Part shown: piece by piece, positions 16,480-25,654 of the stretch | Layout: every line of letters begins with the position of its first letter | Numbering within the stretch: the stretch's first letter is position 1 | Assembly: GCF_004349055.1 (NCBI RefSeq) | Contig: NZ_SMKX01000101.1 | Coordinates: forward strand, 1 to 32,710 | Source: Kribbella antibiotica | GTDB taxonomy: Bacteria > Actinomycetota > Actinomycetes > Propionibacteriales > Kribbellaceae | Direction: 5' to 3' | Length of the DNA: 32,710 nucleotides | Made by a program: the position numbers and the translations under genes | Notes under the pieces: generated by a model | What the model was told of the DNA's origin: nothing | Seen by the model: only the letters and a program-made list of their open reading frames with translations | Databases searched by the model: none

Positions 16480-16495
16480 TAGTTAGTGCTAGCTA
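16480..16495. promoter_or_regulatory. Palindrome just upstream of the beta-galactosidase gene
   Basis: TAGTTAGTGCTAGCTA has 7-base arms with a single mismatch around TG. It lies in the 41-base gap before the GH35 start and differs from the TTAACGTTAA operators elsewhere. It may be an internal operator giving separate control of the galactosidase; the two-base centre rules out a hairpin of this form. Confidence 0.4.
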
Positions 16496-16508
16496 GCCGT
16501 TGACCTGC

Positions 16509-17870
16509 CTAGCCATTCACAGTGAAACCTTGCTGGTTGCCATAGGCCACCAACGCGTCCTGCCAGGCTTTCAGTCCGTCGTCCAGGCCGCTCTTGGACT
16601 GGTAAGACTTACCCACCGTGTCACCGAAGATGCTGTTCGCGTAGAGCTGGTACGGCAGGTAGCTCCAGCCCGGAGCCACAGTGCCCGCAGCGCCGGTCAG
16701 AACCTCGTTGATCGCCTGGCCGCCGAAGTACGCGCTCTTCTTGCTCACGAACTCGGGTGCCTTCAGATCAGCCGTGGTGGCAGGGAAGCCGCCACTGGCC
16801 AGGAACGTCTTCACGCCATCACCATTGTTGAGCCACCGCACGAACGCCGCTGCGAGGGCCGGGTTCTGGCTCTGCTTGAGGACAGCCTGCGTGCTGCCGC
16901 CATTCTCCGCCGTCACCGGCTGCCCGTCGTACGTCGGCATCGGGGCGACCCGCCACTTGCCGGCACCGGCCTTCACCGAGGACTCCATCACGCCGGGCAT
17001 CCAGGCGCCAGTCGGCAGCGTGGCGATCGTGCCGTCACCGAGCGCCTTGAACCACGCGTCGGACCAACCGGGGATGCTGGACACGAGTCCACCCTGAACG
17101 AGCTGGTTCCACTCGCTGGTCCACTTCTTGGAGCCGTCGTCGGCCAGGTTGATCGTGACGCTCTTGCCGTTGGTGGTGAACGGCTTGCCGCCGGCCTGCC
17201 AGATCATGCTGGTCGCGAATCCGGCGTCACCACTGTCGTTGGTGATGAACTTCTTCGGATCGGCCTGGTGCAGCTTCTTGCCTGCGGCAACGTACTCGTC
17301 CCAGGTCTTCGGCACGGTCAGGCCGTACTTGTCGAAGACCTCCTTGTTGTAGAACAAGGCCATCGGGCCCGAGTCCTGCGGCAGCCCGAACAGACCCTCA
17401 CCGGCGTGCACTGCTGCCCAGGTCGACGGCGTGTACGCCGACTGGAACTGGTCGAAGCCGTACTGGCGCAGATCGATGAGTGAGCCGGGCAGCGCGAACT
17501 GCGGCAGTGCCTGGTACTCGACCTGCGCGACATCGGGAGCACCCGAACCGGCCTTGATCGTGTTCTGCAGCTTGGTGTAGTGGTCGTTGCCGGTTCCGGC
17601 GTTGACGTAGTTCACCTTGACGTTCGGGTAGGCCTTCTCGAACGCGGTCACCTGCGCCTGGGCGGACGGCGTCCAGCTCCAGTAGGTGATCGTGCCGCCC
17701 GCCTTGAGCGCCTCGTCCACGGCAGCGGGGGAGCCCTGCTGCTTACTGTCGCCTCCGGTGCCGGAGTCCTTGCTCGACCCGCAGGCGACCAGGACCAGCG
17801 ACATCGCTGCGATCATGGCGCCGGCGGCCACCAAACGACGGTGGGTTGACTTCATGGCCAATCTTTTCAT
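16509..17870 (-). CDS. Extracellular sugar-binding lipoprotein of an ABC importer, locus C
   Basis: Family 1 solute-binding protein of 453 residues with a lipoprotein signal and lipobox LVAC (Cys30). The mature part begins at about 55 with GGTITYWSWTPSAQAQVTAF, and later has KTWDEYVAAGKKLHQ and PTGAWMPGVM, typical of this family. ATG 17870 has GAGGG 11 bases upstream; ATG 17855 is an alternative five residues shorter. Its place in the operon is unusual: after two permeases and a GH5 gene rather than first. It should capture galactose-containing oligosaccharides released by the secreted GH5 and GH43 proteins; the ligand is inferred from neighbours. Confidence 0.93.
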   Translation of the reverse strand: MKRLAMKSTHRRLVAAGAMIAAMSLVLVACGSSKDSGTGGDSKQQGSPAAVDEALKAGGTITYWSWTPSAQAQVTAFEKAYPNVKVNYVNAGTGNDHYTKLQNTIKAGSGAPDVAQVEYQALPQFALPGSLIDLRQYGFDQFQSAYTPSTWAAVHAGEGLFGLPQDSGPMALFYNKEVFDKYGLTVPKTWDEYVAAGKKLHQADPKKFITNDSGDAGFATSMIWQAGGKPFTTNGKSVTINLADDGSKKWTSEWNQLVQGGLVSSIPGWSDAWFKALGDGTIATLPTGAWMPGVMESSVKAGAGKWRVAPMPTYDGQPVTAENGGSTQAVLKQSQNPALAAAFVRWLNNGDGVKTFLASGGFPATTADLKAPEFVSKKSAYFGGQAINEVLTGAAGTVAPGWSYLPYQLYANSIFGDTVGKSYQSKSGLDDGLKAWQDALVAYGNQQGFTVNG

Positions 17871-17891
17871 TGTTGATGCTGCCCTCTCACT

Positions 17892-19286
17892 TTATGCTCG
17901 CGCCCATTGCTGGTTCGGTTGGCCGTTGCAGGCCTGGAGCTGAACCGGTGTTCCGTTCGCTGTTCCGGCCGCCTGCAGGCAGAGCGCCGGGTTGCTGATG
18001 CTGGAGATCGTCTTGTTCTCGTTGAGCTGCCAGGTCTGGTTGGCGGCGCCGGTGCAATCGGTGATGATCGCTGCGCTGTCGGCGCCTGGGGTCACGCACT
18101 TGTCGGCATAGATGGTGAGCTGCTTGCTCGCCGTCAGGTTGAAGCTCTGGTTGCCGCCGCCATTGCAGTCCCACAGGTCAAGCGCCGTACCGTTGGTGGT
18201 CGAGAAACCCGGTACGTCGACGCACCGGTTGCTCTCGACTCCTCGCAGCGGCTCGCCGGGCGGGGCCGGCGGCAACGTGTTGACCGGCTCCTTCTTGAGC
18301 AGGCCCCAGCCCCACTGCAGCTGCGCCAGCCCGCTCTTGCTGTTGACCTTGAGATCGCGCTCGCTGACCTGGGTGGTCATCGAGTACGAATCACCGTTGC
18401 GTAGACCGGGCCAGTACACGACGCCCATCTTCTGGGCGCGCGCTGTCTCGGTGAGGGCACCGAGGTACGCCGTGGAGACGTTGCCCTCGTGGTTTCCGTA
18501 GTTCAGGCCGATCGTCATCGGGGAGCCGGCCTCGTCGATGATCGTGCGCCAGCCGTACTCACCGATCCGGGGCTTCAGGTTCGCGAGCCAGGCCGCCTCG
18601 GTGGTGTCGGACGCCCAGAAACCATAGAAGTGCAGCGAGAGCAGCGTGCCCTTCAGCTGCGGCGCGGCACCCACACCCGTGACGTTGTCGTTGTAGCCGC
18701 TGCCGGAGATCACCAGGCGCCCGCGCGGAACGTTGTTGTGCCGGTCCGCCCAGCCTGAGGCCAGCGCGACCCAGTCGGGGAGTGAATACCCGAACGGCTC
18801 GTTCATCGGCTCGAAGTAGACCTTCGGGTTCTTCCGGTAGGTCTTGAAGACGGTGTCCCACATGGTGTTGAACGCGGCGGTGTCGTCGACCCGGCCGTCC
18901 TTGGCGTTGTCGGCCTCCCAGTAGCTGAGGATGACCTTGAAGCCCTGGTCGGTCGCGGCGTCGATCGCCGCGCGGTAGGACGACCACCAGTCCGTCCCGA
19001 CGCTGGAGGGGTTGATCGGCAGCCGGATGGTGTTGGCCCGCAGCTCCTTGCGGAACTCGCCGAGGATCCCGGTCGACTTGCGGTACGTCGTGCGGTAGCT
19101 GTCCGCCGTACTGAGCCCGGACGGGACGACTTCGTCATCGGCGTAGTTGTCGCGCGGATCGGCCCAGTTCACGCCCCGGAAGTCGGCAGTGTTCTGGTGG
19201 TGCGGCGGCGCGGCGCTCGCGGGGACGGTGAGGGCGGTGGCCAGGGTGGCGAGTGCCACGGTGGCCCGCCAGAGTGCGGATCTCAT
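17892..19286 (-). CDS. Secreted GH5-type glycoside hydrolase with C-terminal ricin B lectin domain
   Basis: A 464-residue secreted enzyme. Sec signal at about 1-26 (PASAAP). Cellulase-like TIM barrel at about 35-335: RGVNWADP, acid/base Glu163 (EPMNEPFGY), LHFYGFW (218-224) and nucleophile Glu252 (IIDEAGSP), as expected for clan GH-A family 5. The ricin-type/CBM13 lectin at about 347-464 has three repeats (NQSF, NQTW, NQQW). With a GH35 beta-galactosidase in the same operon, an endo- or exo-activity on a galactan is plausible, but GH5 specificities vary widely. AAGGAG overlaps the stop of the upstream permease, so translation is coupled. Confidence 0.92.
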   Translation of the reverse strand: MRSALWRATVALATLATALTVPASAAPPHHQNTADFRGVNWADPRDNYADDEVVPSGLSTADSYRTTYRKSTGILGEFRKELRANTIRLPINPSSVGTDWWSSYRAAIDAATDQGFKVILSYWEADNAKDGRVDDTAAFNTMWDTVFKTYRKNPKVYFEPMNEPFGYSLPDWVALASGWADRHNNVPRGRLVISGSGYNDNVTGVGAAPQLKGTLLSLHFYGFWASDTTEAAWLANLKPRIGEYGWRTIIDEAGSPMTIGLNYGNHEGNVSTAYLGALTETARAQKMGVVYWPGLRNGDSYSMTTQVSERDLKVNSKSGLAQLQWGWGLLKKEPVNTLPPAPPGEPLRGVESNRCVDVPGFSTTNGTALDLWDCNGGGNQSFNLTASKQLTIYADKCVTPGADSAAIITDCTGAANQTWQLNENKTISSISNPALCLQAAGTANGTPVQLQACNGQPNQQWARA

Positions 19287-19295
19287 CGGACTCCT

Positions 19296-20141
19296 TTACT
19301 TGACGCTGCCGGCGCTGAGGCCGGACTGCCAGAAACGTTGGAGCAGCAGGAACGCCACGACGAGCGGCACGATCGTCAGCAGCGACCCGGTGATCACCAG
19401 GTTGTAGATGGGGTTGGCGCCGACTCCGGTGGCCTGGTTGTTCCATTGGGTCAGGCCGACCGTGAGCGGATAGAGGTTCGGTTTGCTGAGCATGATCAGC
19501 GGCAGGAAGTAGTTGTTCCAGGTCGCCACCACGGCGAACAGCAGCACCGTCACCACGCCAGGTGCGAGCAGCCGCAGCGCCACCGTGAAGAAGATCCGGA
19601 CCTCGCCGGCGCCGTCGATACGCGCTGCTTCCAGCAGCTCGTACGGGATGGCTTCGTTGGCATAGACCCACATCAGGTAGAGACCGAACGGGCTGATCAG
19701 CGAGGGGATGATGATCGCCCACACCGTGTTCGTCAGGCCGAGCTTCGAGAACATCAGGAACGTCGGTACGGCGAGTGCCGTGCCGGGGATCGCGATCGCG
19801 CCGAGCAGGACTGCGAAGACCGCCCGCCGGCCCACGAACTTGTACTTCGACAATCCGTAGCCGGCCGCGGTTGCGAGCAGCGTCGCGCCACCGGCCCCGA
19901 CTACGACGTACAGGACGGTGTTTCCCAGCCAGCGCAGGAAGATGCCGTCGTTGTAGGTGAGCGTCTGCTTGATGTTGCTGAACAACGCGAAGCTGTCGCC
20001 GAACCACAGGCCTGGCGTGGACAGCAGGTCGTCCTGGGTCTTGGTCGCGCTGATCAGGAGCCAGATCAGCGGCACCAGGGTGTAGATGAGGTACAGCACC
20101 ATGAAACCGGTCAGGAGTCGCGACGATTTAGTCCTCTTCAC
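19296..20141 (-). CDS. Carbohydrate ABC transporter permease (MalG type), locus C
   Basis: Permease of 281 residues with six predicted membrane segments. The EAA loop EAARIDGA at 171-178 is followed by VALRLLAPG, where the usual Leu-Pro is Leu-Arg, a small departure from consensus. Its start overlaps the stop of the upstream permease by 4 bases (ATGA), so both subunits are made together. Confidence 0.93.
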   Translation of the reverse strand: MKRTKSSRLLTGFMVLYLIYTLVPLIWLLISATKTQDDLLSTPGLWFGDSFALFSNIKQTLTYNDGIFLRWLGNTVLYVVVGAGGATLLATAAGYGLSKYKFVGRRAVFAVLLGAIAIPGTALAVPTFLMFSKLGLTNTVWAIIIPSLISPFGLYLMWVYANEAIPYELLEAARIDGAGEVRIFFTVALRLLAPGVVTVLLFAVVATWNNYFLPLIMLSKPNLYPLTVGLTQWNNQATGVGANPIYNLVITGSLLTIVPLVVAFLLLQRFWQSGLSAGSVK

Positions 20142-21010
20142 AGCGCCTCCCGGGAGCCGCGGAGCTGCACGACGTACGCGATGATCGCCGTGAAGACGCC
20201 CATCACGATCGCGACGGTCGCGGAGTAGTTGAACTGCTGCCCGGCGAACGAGAGGTTGTAGGCGTACATGTTCGGCGTGTAGTACGTCGTGATCACGTTC
20301 GGCGCGAGGGTGCGCAGGATGTTGGGCTCGTTGAAGAGCTGGAAGCTGCCGATGATCGAGAAGATGGTGGCGATCACGATCGCGCCGCGCAGGGCGGGCA
20401 GCTTGATCGCGCGGATCGTCCGGATCGCTCCGGCGCCGTCGATCGCGGCGGCTTCGTACAGTTCACCAGGGACTGTGCGCAGTGCCGAGTAGAAGATGAG
20501 CATGTTGTAGCCGACGAACTCCCAGGTGACGATGTTGGCGATCGACGGCAGCATCCAGGACCCGCTGAGCGGCTGGACGGCGTCGGTGCCGAGCAGTTTG
20601 TTGAGATCCGCGGCGAGGCCGAAAGTGTCGCCGTACAGGAAGCCCCACATCAGGACGGCCACCACACCCGGTACGGCGTACGGCAGGAAGAGCGCGATCC
20701 GGAAGAAACCGGCGCCGCGCAGCCGGGCGCTGTCGATCGCGAGCGCCGCCAGCAGCGCCAGACCGAGCATCACCGGGACCTGGACGACGAGGAAAGCCAG
20801 GACCCGGCCGGCCGACTCCCAGAACTTCGCGTCCCGCAGCACCTCCGCGTAGTTGTCCAGGCCGACGAACACGCTGCCGCCGAAGAACGCCTGGTCGCGG
20901 TAGAGGCTCAAATAGATCGCATAACCGATCGGGGCGAGAAAGGTGAGTGCGAAGACGGTCAGGAACGGGCCTACGAAGACCCACCCTTTCGCCTCCTGGC
21001 GCCGCGCCAT
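20138..21010 (-). CDS. Carbohydrate ABC transporter permease (MalF type), locus C
   Basis: Permease of 290 residues and first gene of the locus C operon. The EAA loop EAAAIDGA is at 186-193, followed by IKLPALRG; TM1 is at about 10-35. A strong AGGAGG (complement of 21017-21022) lies 6 bases before the ATG. The two LacI operators begin 30 bases upstream of the start. No ATPase gene accompanies the operon. Confidence 0.93.
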   Translation of the reverse strand: MARRQEAKGWVFVGPFLTVFALTFLAPIGYAIYLSLYRDQAFFGGSVFVGLDNYAEVLRDAKFWESAGRVLAFLVVQVPVMLGLALLAALAIDSARLRGAGFFRIALFLPYAVPGVVAVLMWGFLYGDTFGLAADLNKLLGTDAVQPLSGSWMLPSIANIVTWEFVGYNMLIFYSALRTVPGELYEAAAIDGAGAIRTIRAIKLPALRGAIVIATIFSIIGSFQLFNEPNILRTLAPNVITTYYTPNMYAYNLSFAGQQFNYSATVAIVMGVFTAIIAYVVQLRGSREAL

Positions 21011-21040
21011 CCGCAGCCTCCTGACCCCCGAGGTGGGGAT

Positions 21041-21054
21041 TGTTTACGTTAACA
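21041..21054. promoter_or_regulatory. LacI operator O1 in the divergent region of locus C
   Basis: TGTTTACGTTAACA, one base off the perfect palindrome at 8437-8450. It is the operator nearer the permease operon. Confidence 0.8.
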
Positions 21055-21075
21055 ATGCTGGCCGGGACGCTAGCT

Positions 21076-21089
21076 TGTTAACGTCAACA
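21076..21089. promoter_or_regulatory. LacI operator O2 in the divergent region of locus C
   Basis: TGTTAACGTCAACA, again one base off the palindrome. Its centre is 35 bp from that of O1. It lies just upstream of a TAGACT (21094-21099) that could be the -10 of the divergent LacI gene, so autoregulation is likely. Confidence 0.8.
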
Positions 21090-21120
21090 TGTCTAGACTT
21101 CGGCGAACGGAGGTGACGAA

Positions 21121-22131
21121 GTGCGCAAACGAGGGTCCTCCATGGCCGACGTGGCCCGCTTGGCCGGAGTGTCCGGACAGACGGTGTCCCGGGTCGCGAA
21201 CGACCGTCCGCACGTCGATGCCGCCACCCGGGACCGGGTGCTGGCCGCGATGCGTGAAGTCGGATACCGCCCCAACAGCGCGGCGCGGGCGCTGCGCAAC
21301 GGACAGTTCCGCAGCATCGGCGTGATCGTCTTCGAGCTGTCCAGCTTCGGCAACACCCGCACGTTCAACGCCGTCAGCGAGGCCGCCACGGCGGCCGGCT
21401 ACGCGATCACCCTGATCCCGGTGCTCAATGCCGATCAGGGCAAGGTGACCGGCGCGTTCACCCGGCTCCAGGAGCAGGCGGTCGACGGCGTCATCATCCA
21501 GATCGAGGCGCACCAGCTCGACGAGGCGGAGATTCATCTTCCGGACGGGCTGCCGGTCGTGGTCGTCGACTCCAACTCGTACTACGACTATCCGGTCGTC
21601 GACACCGACCAGGCCCAAGGCGCCCGGATCGCCACCGAGCACCTGCTCGACCTGGGCCACGAGACGGTGTGGCATCTCGGCGGCCCTCCCACGTCCTTCG
21701 CCGCCACCCGGCGTCGCCGCTCGTGGGAGGAGACCCTGATCGCGCGCGGACGATCGGTCCCGCCCGTACTGGTAGGCGACTGGTCAGCAGCCTCCGGGTA
21801 CGCCGTCGGCCGTCAACTGGCCGCGGATCCAGCAGTCACAGCGGTCTTCGCCGCGAACGACGAGATGGCCCTCGGCCTACTCCGCGCCCTCCACGAAGAA
21901 GGCCGCGACATCCCCGGCGACGTCAGTGTCGTCGGCTTCGACGACCAGGAATCCGCGTCTCAGTTCTGGCCGCCGCTGACCACGGTCCGCCAGTCCTTCG
22001 CCGATGTAGGCCGCCAAGCCGTCGCCGCCCTGATCACCGAACTCGACACCAACGAACACCACCACCAACCGGTCTCCGTTCCCACCGAACTCATCATCCG
22101 CGCCAGCACAGCTCCCCCCAACCGGCCTTGA
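21121..22131 (+). CDS. LacI family transcriptional regulator of loci B and C
   Basis: LacI/GalR repressor of 336 residues: helix-turn-helix at about 8-28 (MADVARLAGVSGQTVSRVAN), hinge PNSAARAL, effector domain with VVGFDDQE and the C-terminal PTELIIRAST. The specificity positions are Gly-Gln, unlike the two other repressors in the window. GTG start with GGAGGTGA at 21109-21116. Being divergent from the locus C operon with two operators between, it is the natural regulator of that operon and, through the identical palindrome at 8437, of the GH43 and PHP genes. Confidence 0.95.
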   Translation: MRKRGSSMADVARLAGVSGQTVSRVANDRPHVDAATRDRVLAAMREVGYRPNSAARALRNGQFRSIGVIVFELSSFGNTRTFNAVSEAATAAGYAITLIPVLNADQGKVTGAFTRLQEQAVDGVIIQIEAHQLDEAEIHLPDGLPVVVVDSNSYYDYPVVDTDQAQGARIATEHLLDLGHETVWHLGGPPTSFAATRRRRSWEETLIARGRSVPPVLVGDWSAASGYAVGRQLAADPAVTAVFAANDEMALGLLRALHEEGRDIPGDVSVVGFDDQESASQFWPPLTTVRQSFADVGRQAVAALITELDTNEHHHQPVSVPTELIIRASTAPPNRP

Positions 22132-22201
22132 GCCCCCACCAGTCATCCAGCCCCCGCCAAAACGACTGAACCGTGCTCAAGGCCGAACTGGCCATACCGG
22201 T

Positions 22202-24754
22202 TCACCTCTTGTTATGGCGGTGCTCGGGGATCAAGGTCAGGTTCTGAATTGCGGCGAGCGCGTACTGCGAGGCGTCGTTCGTGCTGACGAACGCTGCCTC
22301 GTCGGCCGGCATCAGCGCGCCGGTCACCGGCGTGGTCCGCCACTTCGTCTCGCGCTGCAAGGCGTTGCGGTTGAGCTGGTCGCCTTCGTCGACGAAGAAG
22401 GCGCGCCAAGCTAGACGAGCCAGCTCCACATCACCGGTGCGCGCCGCGGCGTACGCCGCCAGTCGGCTGTGCGCCTGGACGAGCGAGATGCCTTCCAGTG
22501 GCGCGCCGACCTCGGCAGCCTGCTGCTCCGGCGGCGACAAGTAGAGCCGGCAGTAGTCGAGCCACGCCTTCTCGAACCCCGGTACGTCGAGGTCCAGGTC
22601 GATGAGTTCCGCGCAGATCTCGGGGAGCCCGAAGACTGCTGACAGGTGGGAGACCGAGATACCCCGCCGACCGGTGTCGAAGCGCCCGGTCGACAGATCG
22701 AACTCGGCGTTCCCGGTCAGGAATCCATTGCGGAGTACGGCGATGTCGGCCATGGTCCCGACAAGCCGGGAGCGAGCGCGCTCATCGCCGTACCGTTCCC
22801 AGCGCGTGAGCCAGTTGGCCGCGAGGGCGCCCCAGTCCACGCCGAGTCCGATCGACAACGCCTGCGGGTCGGGGGAGTAGGAGTCGGTGCGCACTTTGCG
22901 CAGCGGATCCACCGCCAGGAAGGTCTCCTCGGCGGTGGCCAGCTCGTCCAGCAGGTCACCGGTGCGTTCGTCGGCGGTGAGGTAGTAGTAGATCCGCCGA
23001 TAGATCGCACTGGAGATGCGAAGCTGTTTGCAACTGCAGCCCCAGTGCTGCACGTTGTGCCGCGAGCCAAGACCCTTCCAGCGCCCCAGATGATGGACGT
23101 CGACCTCGCCGGTGTGTCGTGTCATCGCTTCCGCGAACCGGAACACGTCGGCCCGGCCCGTGCGCAGGTACTGATACCAGAGCCACAGGTCCGGCGAGAG
23201 CTCCGAGTTCGCCCAGGCGTAGCCACCGACGTCGTACCGCCAGGTGTGCCGGTCGCGGTCGTAGGTGTGCATGACGTCGCCGTAGTCCCAGAAGCCGTAC
23301 CACCGGCGCTGCTCGCGCTGGCCGACGTAGTACTGGAAGAGGAAGTGCAACCGGGACTCGATGTCCAGATGATCGGAGGTGGGCAGGCTCCAGGTGCCGA
23401 AGACACCCGCCGCCAGAATGCGGCTGGGGGAGGCGGTGAGCAGGCCGGGAGTATCGAGTTCGGCGGTGTGCCGGGCGAGGTCGTCGGCGGTCGGGGTGCT
23501 GTCGTGGACCCGCAAGGTCAGTTCGTGGGTGCGAGCGACGCCGTGCGCGTTCCCGAAGCCTGGTTCGTAGTCCTCGTAGGTGATCTCGAGTCCTTCGAGC
23601 TGTTCGGCGTGGCTGTCCTGGTCCATGCCGTCGTGCCAGAAGCGGACATCCATGGCCGGGGCGCTCGGTGACCACATCCAGACCGTCGCAGTGGCGAGAT
23701 CCGTGGCGGCGTTGCGGATGTCCAGCCGAGTCGGATGGAGCTTCCAGAAGTCGCGTAGGCCGAAACCCAGGCCGCCGCCGGCACCGCCGACGTACCCGTA
23801 TCCCGGCGCCCTGGTCCCGGCGGGCACGGTCACCCAGGCATGGTCGGGACCGGTGCGTTTGCGCAGGGTGAAGCCGTCGGCGCTGCTCTGGTCCAGGGTG
23901 TAGTCGTTCCACTGCGGGATCAGGCCGAGGCGGTCGGCCACCTCGGCGTTCGGGATCTCGTCGACCGCGCGGCCTGCTGTCTGTGCCTGCCTGACCTCCG
24001 CGCCGGGATCGCGACGCAGCCCGGTCAGTCCCCGGACTGCCTCGTTGAGGAAGCCCGACGGACCGGCCAACCGCACGTGTCGGTTGTGGGGCTCGTCGCG
24101 CATCACCACATCCGCGCTGAGCCCGAGACCGGCCAGGAAATCCCGGTCGGGGTCGCCGTCCCACACGAAGCTGTGCACGACCCGTACGTCGGTCGCGTCG
24201 GCGTAAAAGTAGAGGCGCACGGAGAACGGGAGCCAGTCACCGTGTTTGCCGTCGAGCTTGACCACCGCCCGGACAGGACCGGCCTGCTCGACGGTGATCG
24301 TGTCCACGGTCGCGGTCGTCCGCTGCCGGACCCGGCTCTCATCCTCGTCCGGTGTGTCCTGTCTCAGGCTGACCAGCCGGACGTCGCGCACGACCTCGCG
24401 GCCGGCGATGCCGATCGACGCGATAACCATCGGAGCGCTCAAGACCCAGGAGACCGCGCCGGTGGTCACTCGGACCTCGGCTCCCGTCTGCTCGACCCGC
24501 ACGGGCTCTGCCGGTACGGCGGGCTTGCCCGTGATCAGGTCGTACGATGCCACCGGGTGCTCGGACGGCCCGATCGCATGGGCGGACCACTTGATCGATC
24601 CGTCCGGCCAAGTCGCGGTCGTCCAGCTCTGGATCGCCGTGCCGTCGGTCAGCGCGAACTGGGTGCCATCGGCAACCGTTCCACGCGGCCAGGGGACGCC
24701 CCAGGTCACGCCTTGCTGGGCTGGGGTTTCGAGCCAGTGGACCGTCGTCGTCAT
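22202..24754 (-). CDS. YetA/PcRGLX-like exo-rhamnogalacturonan lyase family protein
   Basis: A large cytoplasmic protein of 850 residues without signal peptide. The N-terminus (GVPWPRGTVADG at 19-30, SWTTATWPDGSIKWSAHA at 43-60) is characteristic of the YetA/PcRGLX family (PL26, exo-acting rhamnogalacturonan I lyase). Residues about 1-330 are beta-rich; the rest is helical and toroid-like (WYGFWDYGDVMHTYDRD, YAWANSELSPDLWLWYQYLR). The ATG at 24754 overlaps the upstream permease stop by 4 bases (ATGA); the open frame runs back to 24958, but that extension lies within the permease gene. It is the last gene of locus D, as yetA follows lplABCD in Bacillus subtilis. Catalytic residues cannot be assigned here. 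Confidence 0.88.
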   Translation of the reverse strand: MTTTVHWLETPAQQGVTWGVPWPRGTVADGTQFALTDGTAIQSWTTATWPDGSIKWSAHAIGPSEHPVASYDLITGKPAVPAEPVRVEQTGAEVRVTTGAVSWVLSAPMVIASIGIAGREVVRDVRLVSLRQDTPDEDESRVRQRTTATVDTITVEQAGPVRAVVKLDGKHGDWLPFSVRLYFYADATDVRVVHSFVWDGDPDRDFLAGLGLSADVVMRDEPHNRHVRLAGPSGFLNEAVRGLTGLRRDPGAEVRQAQTAGRAVDEIPNAEVADRLGLIPQWNDYTLDQSSADGFTLRKRTGPDHAWVTVPAGTRAPGYGYVGGAGGGLGFGLRDFWKLHPTRLDIRNAATDLATATVWMWSPSAPAMDVRFWHDGMDQDSHAEQLEGLEITYEDYEPGFGNAHGVARTHELTLRVHDSTPTADDLARHTAELDTPGLLTASPSRILAAGVFGTWSLPTSDHLDIESRLHFLFQYYVGQREQRRWYGFWDYGDVMHTYDRDRHTWRYDVGGYAWANSELSPDLWLWYQYLRTGRADVFRFAEAMTRHTGEVDVHHLGRWKGLGSRHNVQHWGCSCKQLRISSAIYRRIYYYLTADERTGDLLDELATAEETFLAVDPLRKVRTDSYSPDPQALSIGLGVDWGALAANWLTRWERYGDERARSRLVGTMADIAVLRNGFLTGNAEFDLSTGRFDTGRRGISVSHLSAVFGLPEICAELIDLDLDVPGFEKAWLDYCRLYLSPPEQQAAEVGAPLEGISLVQAHSRLAAYAAARTGDVELARLAWRAFFVDEGDQLNRNALQRETKWRTTPVTGALMPADEAAFVSTNDASQYALAAIQNLTLIPEHRHNKR

Positions 24755-25644
24755 TCCTTCACCGATCCGATCAGGACCCCCTTGGCGAAGTGCTTCTGCA
24801 GGAACGGGTAGAACAGCAGGATCGGCAGCGTCGCGACGACCACGACGGCGAACTTCAGGCCCTGCTCGGGGAACGTGACGGTCTCCAGTTGCTGCAGCAC
24901 GTTCGCCGAGTCCGCGTTGGTGGCGGTCAGCTGGCGAACGATCATCTGCAGCGTCCACTTCTTGCTGTCGTCGATGTAGAGCAACGTCGACATGTAGTCG
25001 TTCCAGATCCCGACCGCGTAGAACAGCGAGAACGTGGCGATGATCGGCTTCGACAGGGGCAGCACAATCCGCAGGAACACGTTGAGCTCGTTGCAGCCGT
25101 CGATCCGCGCCGCCTCCTCGAGCGCCTCGGGCAGTTCCTGGAAGAAGCTCTTCACCACGATCAGGTAGAACGGGTTGATCGCCAGCGGCAGGATCAGTGC
25201 CCAGTAGCTGTCGAGCAGCCCCAGATCACGGACCACCAGGTAGGTCGGGATCATGCCGCCGCTGAACACCAGCGTGAAGATCACCAGGTTCAGCACCAGC
25301 GTGCGGCCGGGCAGGAACTTCTTCGCCAGGGGATAGGCCATGGTGAGCGTGAGCACGAGCTGCACCACGGTGCCGACCGCGGTCACGCCGATCGTGGTCA
25401 GCAGCGCGCGGACGAACGTGTCGGTGGAGAAGATGTACTGGTAGGTGTCGGTGACGAACTTCTCCGGCCACAGGAAGAACGGACGTGAGCTGATCTCGGA
25501 CTCGGTCGCGAACGACCCCGCCAGGACATAGACCAACGGCAGCACGGTGACGAGCCCAAGAGCGCAGAGCACGACCACGTTGATGACGTCGAACGTCCGG
25601 CTGCCGAGCGAGTCGTAGTACCGGACGGATCTCTTGTTGAGCAT
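24751..25644 (-). CDS. Carbohydrate ABC transporter permease, LplC type, locus D
   Basis: Permease of 297 residues with the EAA loop EAARIDGC at 177-184 followed by RIVLPLSKP, and the family-typical end HFAKGVLIGSVKE. GAGGAGG lies 5 bases upstream of its ATG and next to the preceding gene's stop. Closest in style to LplC/YtcP permeases of complex oligosaccharide importers. Confidence 0.93.
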   Translation of the reverse strand: MLNKRSVRYYDSLGSRTFDVINVVVLCALGLVTVLPLVYVLAGSFATESEISSRPFFLWPEKFVTDTYQYIFSTDTFVRALLTTIGVTAVGTVVQLVLTLTMAYPLAKKFLPGRTLVLNLVIFTLVFSGGMIPTYLVVRDLGLLDSYWALILPLAINPFYLIVVKSFFQELPEALEEAARIDGCNELNVFLRIVLPLSKPIIATFSLFYAVGIWNDYMSTLLYIDDSKKWTLQMIVRQLTATNADSANVLQQLETVTFPEQGLKFAVVVVATLPILLFYPFLQKHFAKGVLIGSVKE

Positions 25645-25654
25645 GTTCGCCTCC

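Noticed and set aside
22132..22201. A bidirectional terminator between the convergent LacI and YetA genes
   Set aside because: Only a 4-bp GGCC inverted repeat is visible, too weak to call.
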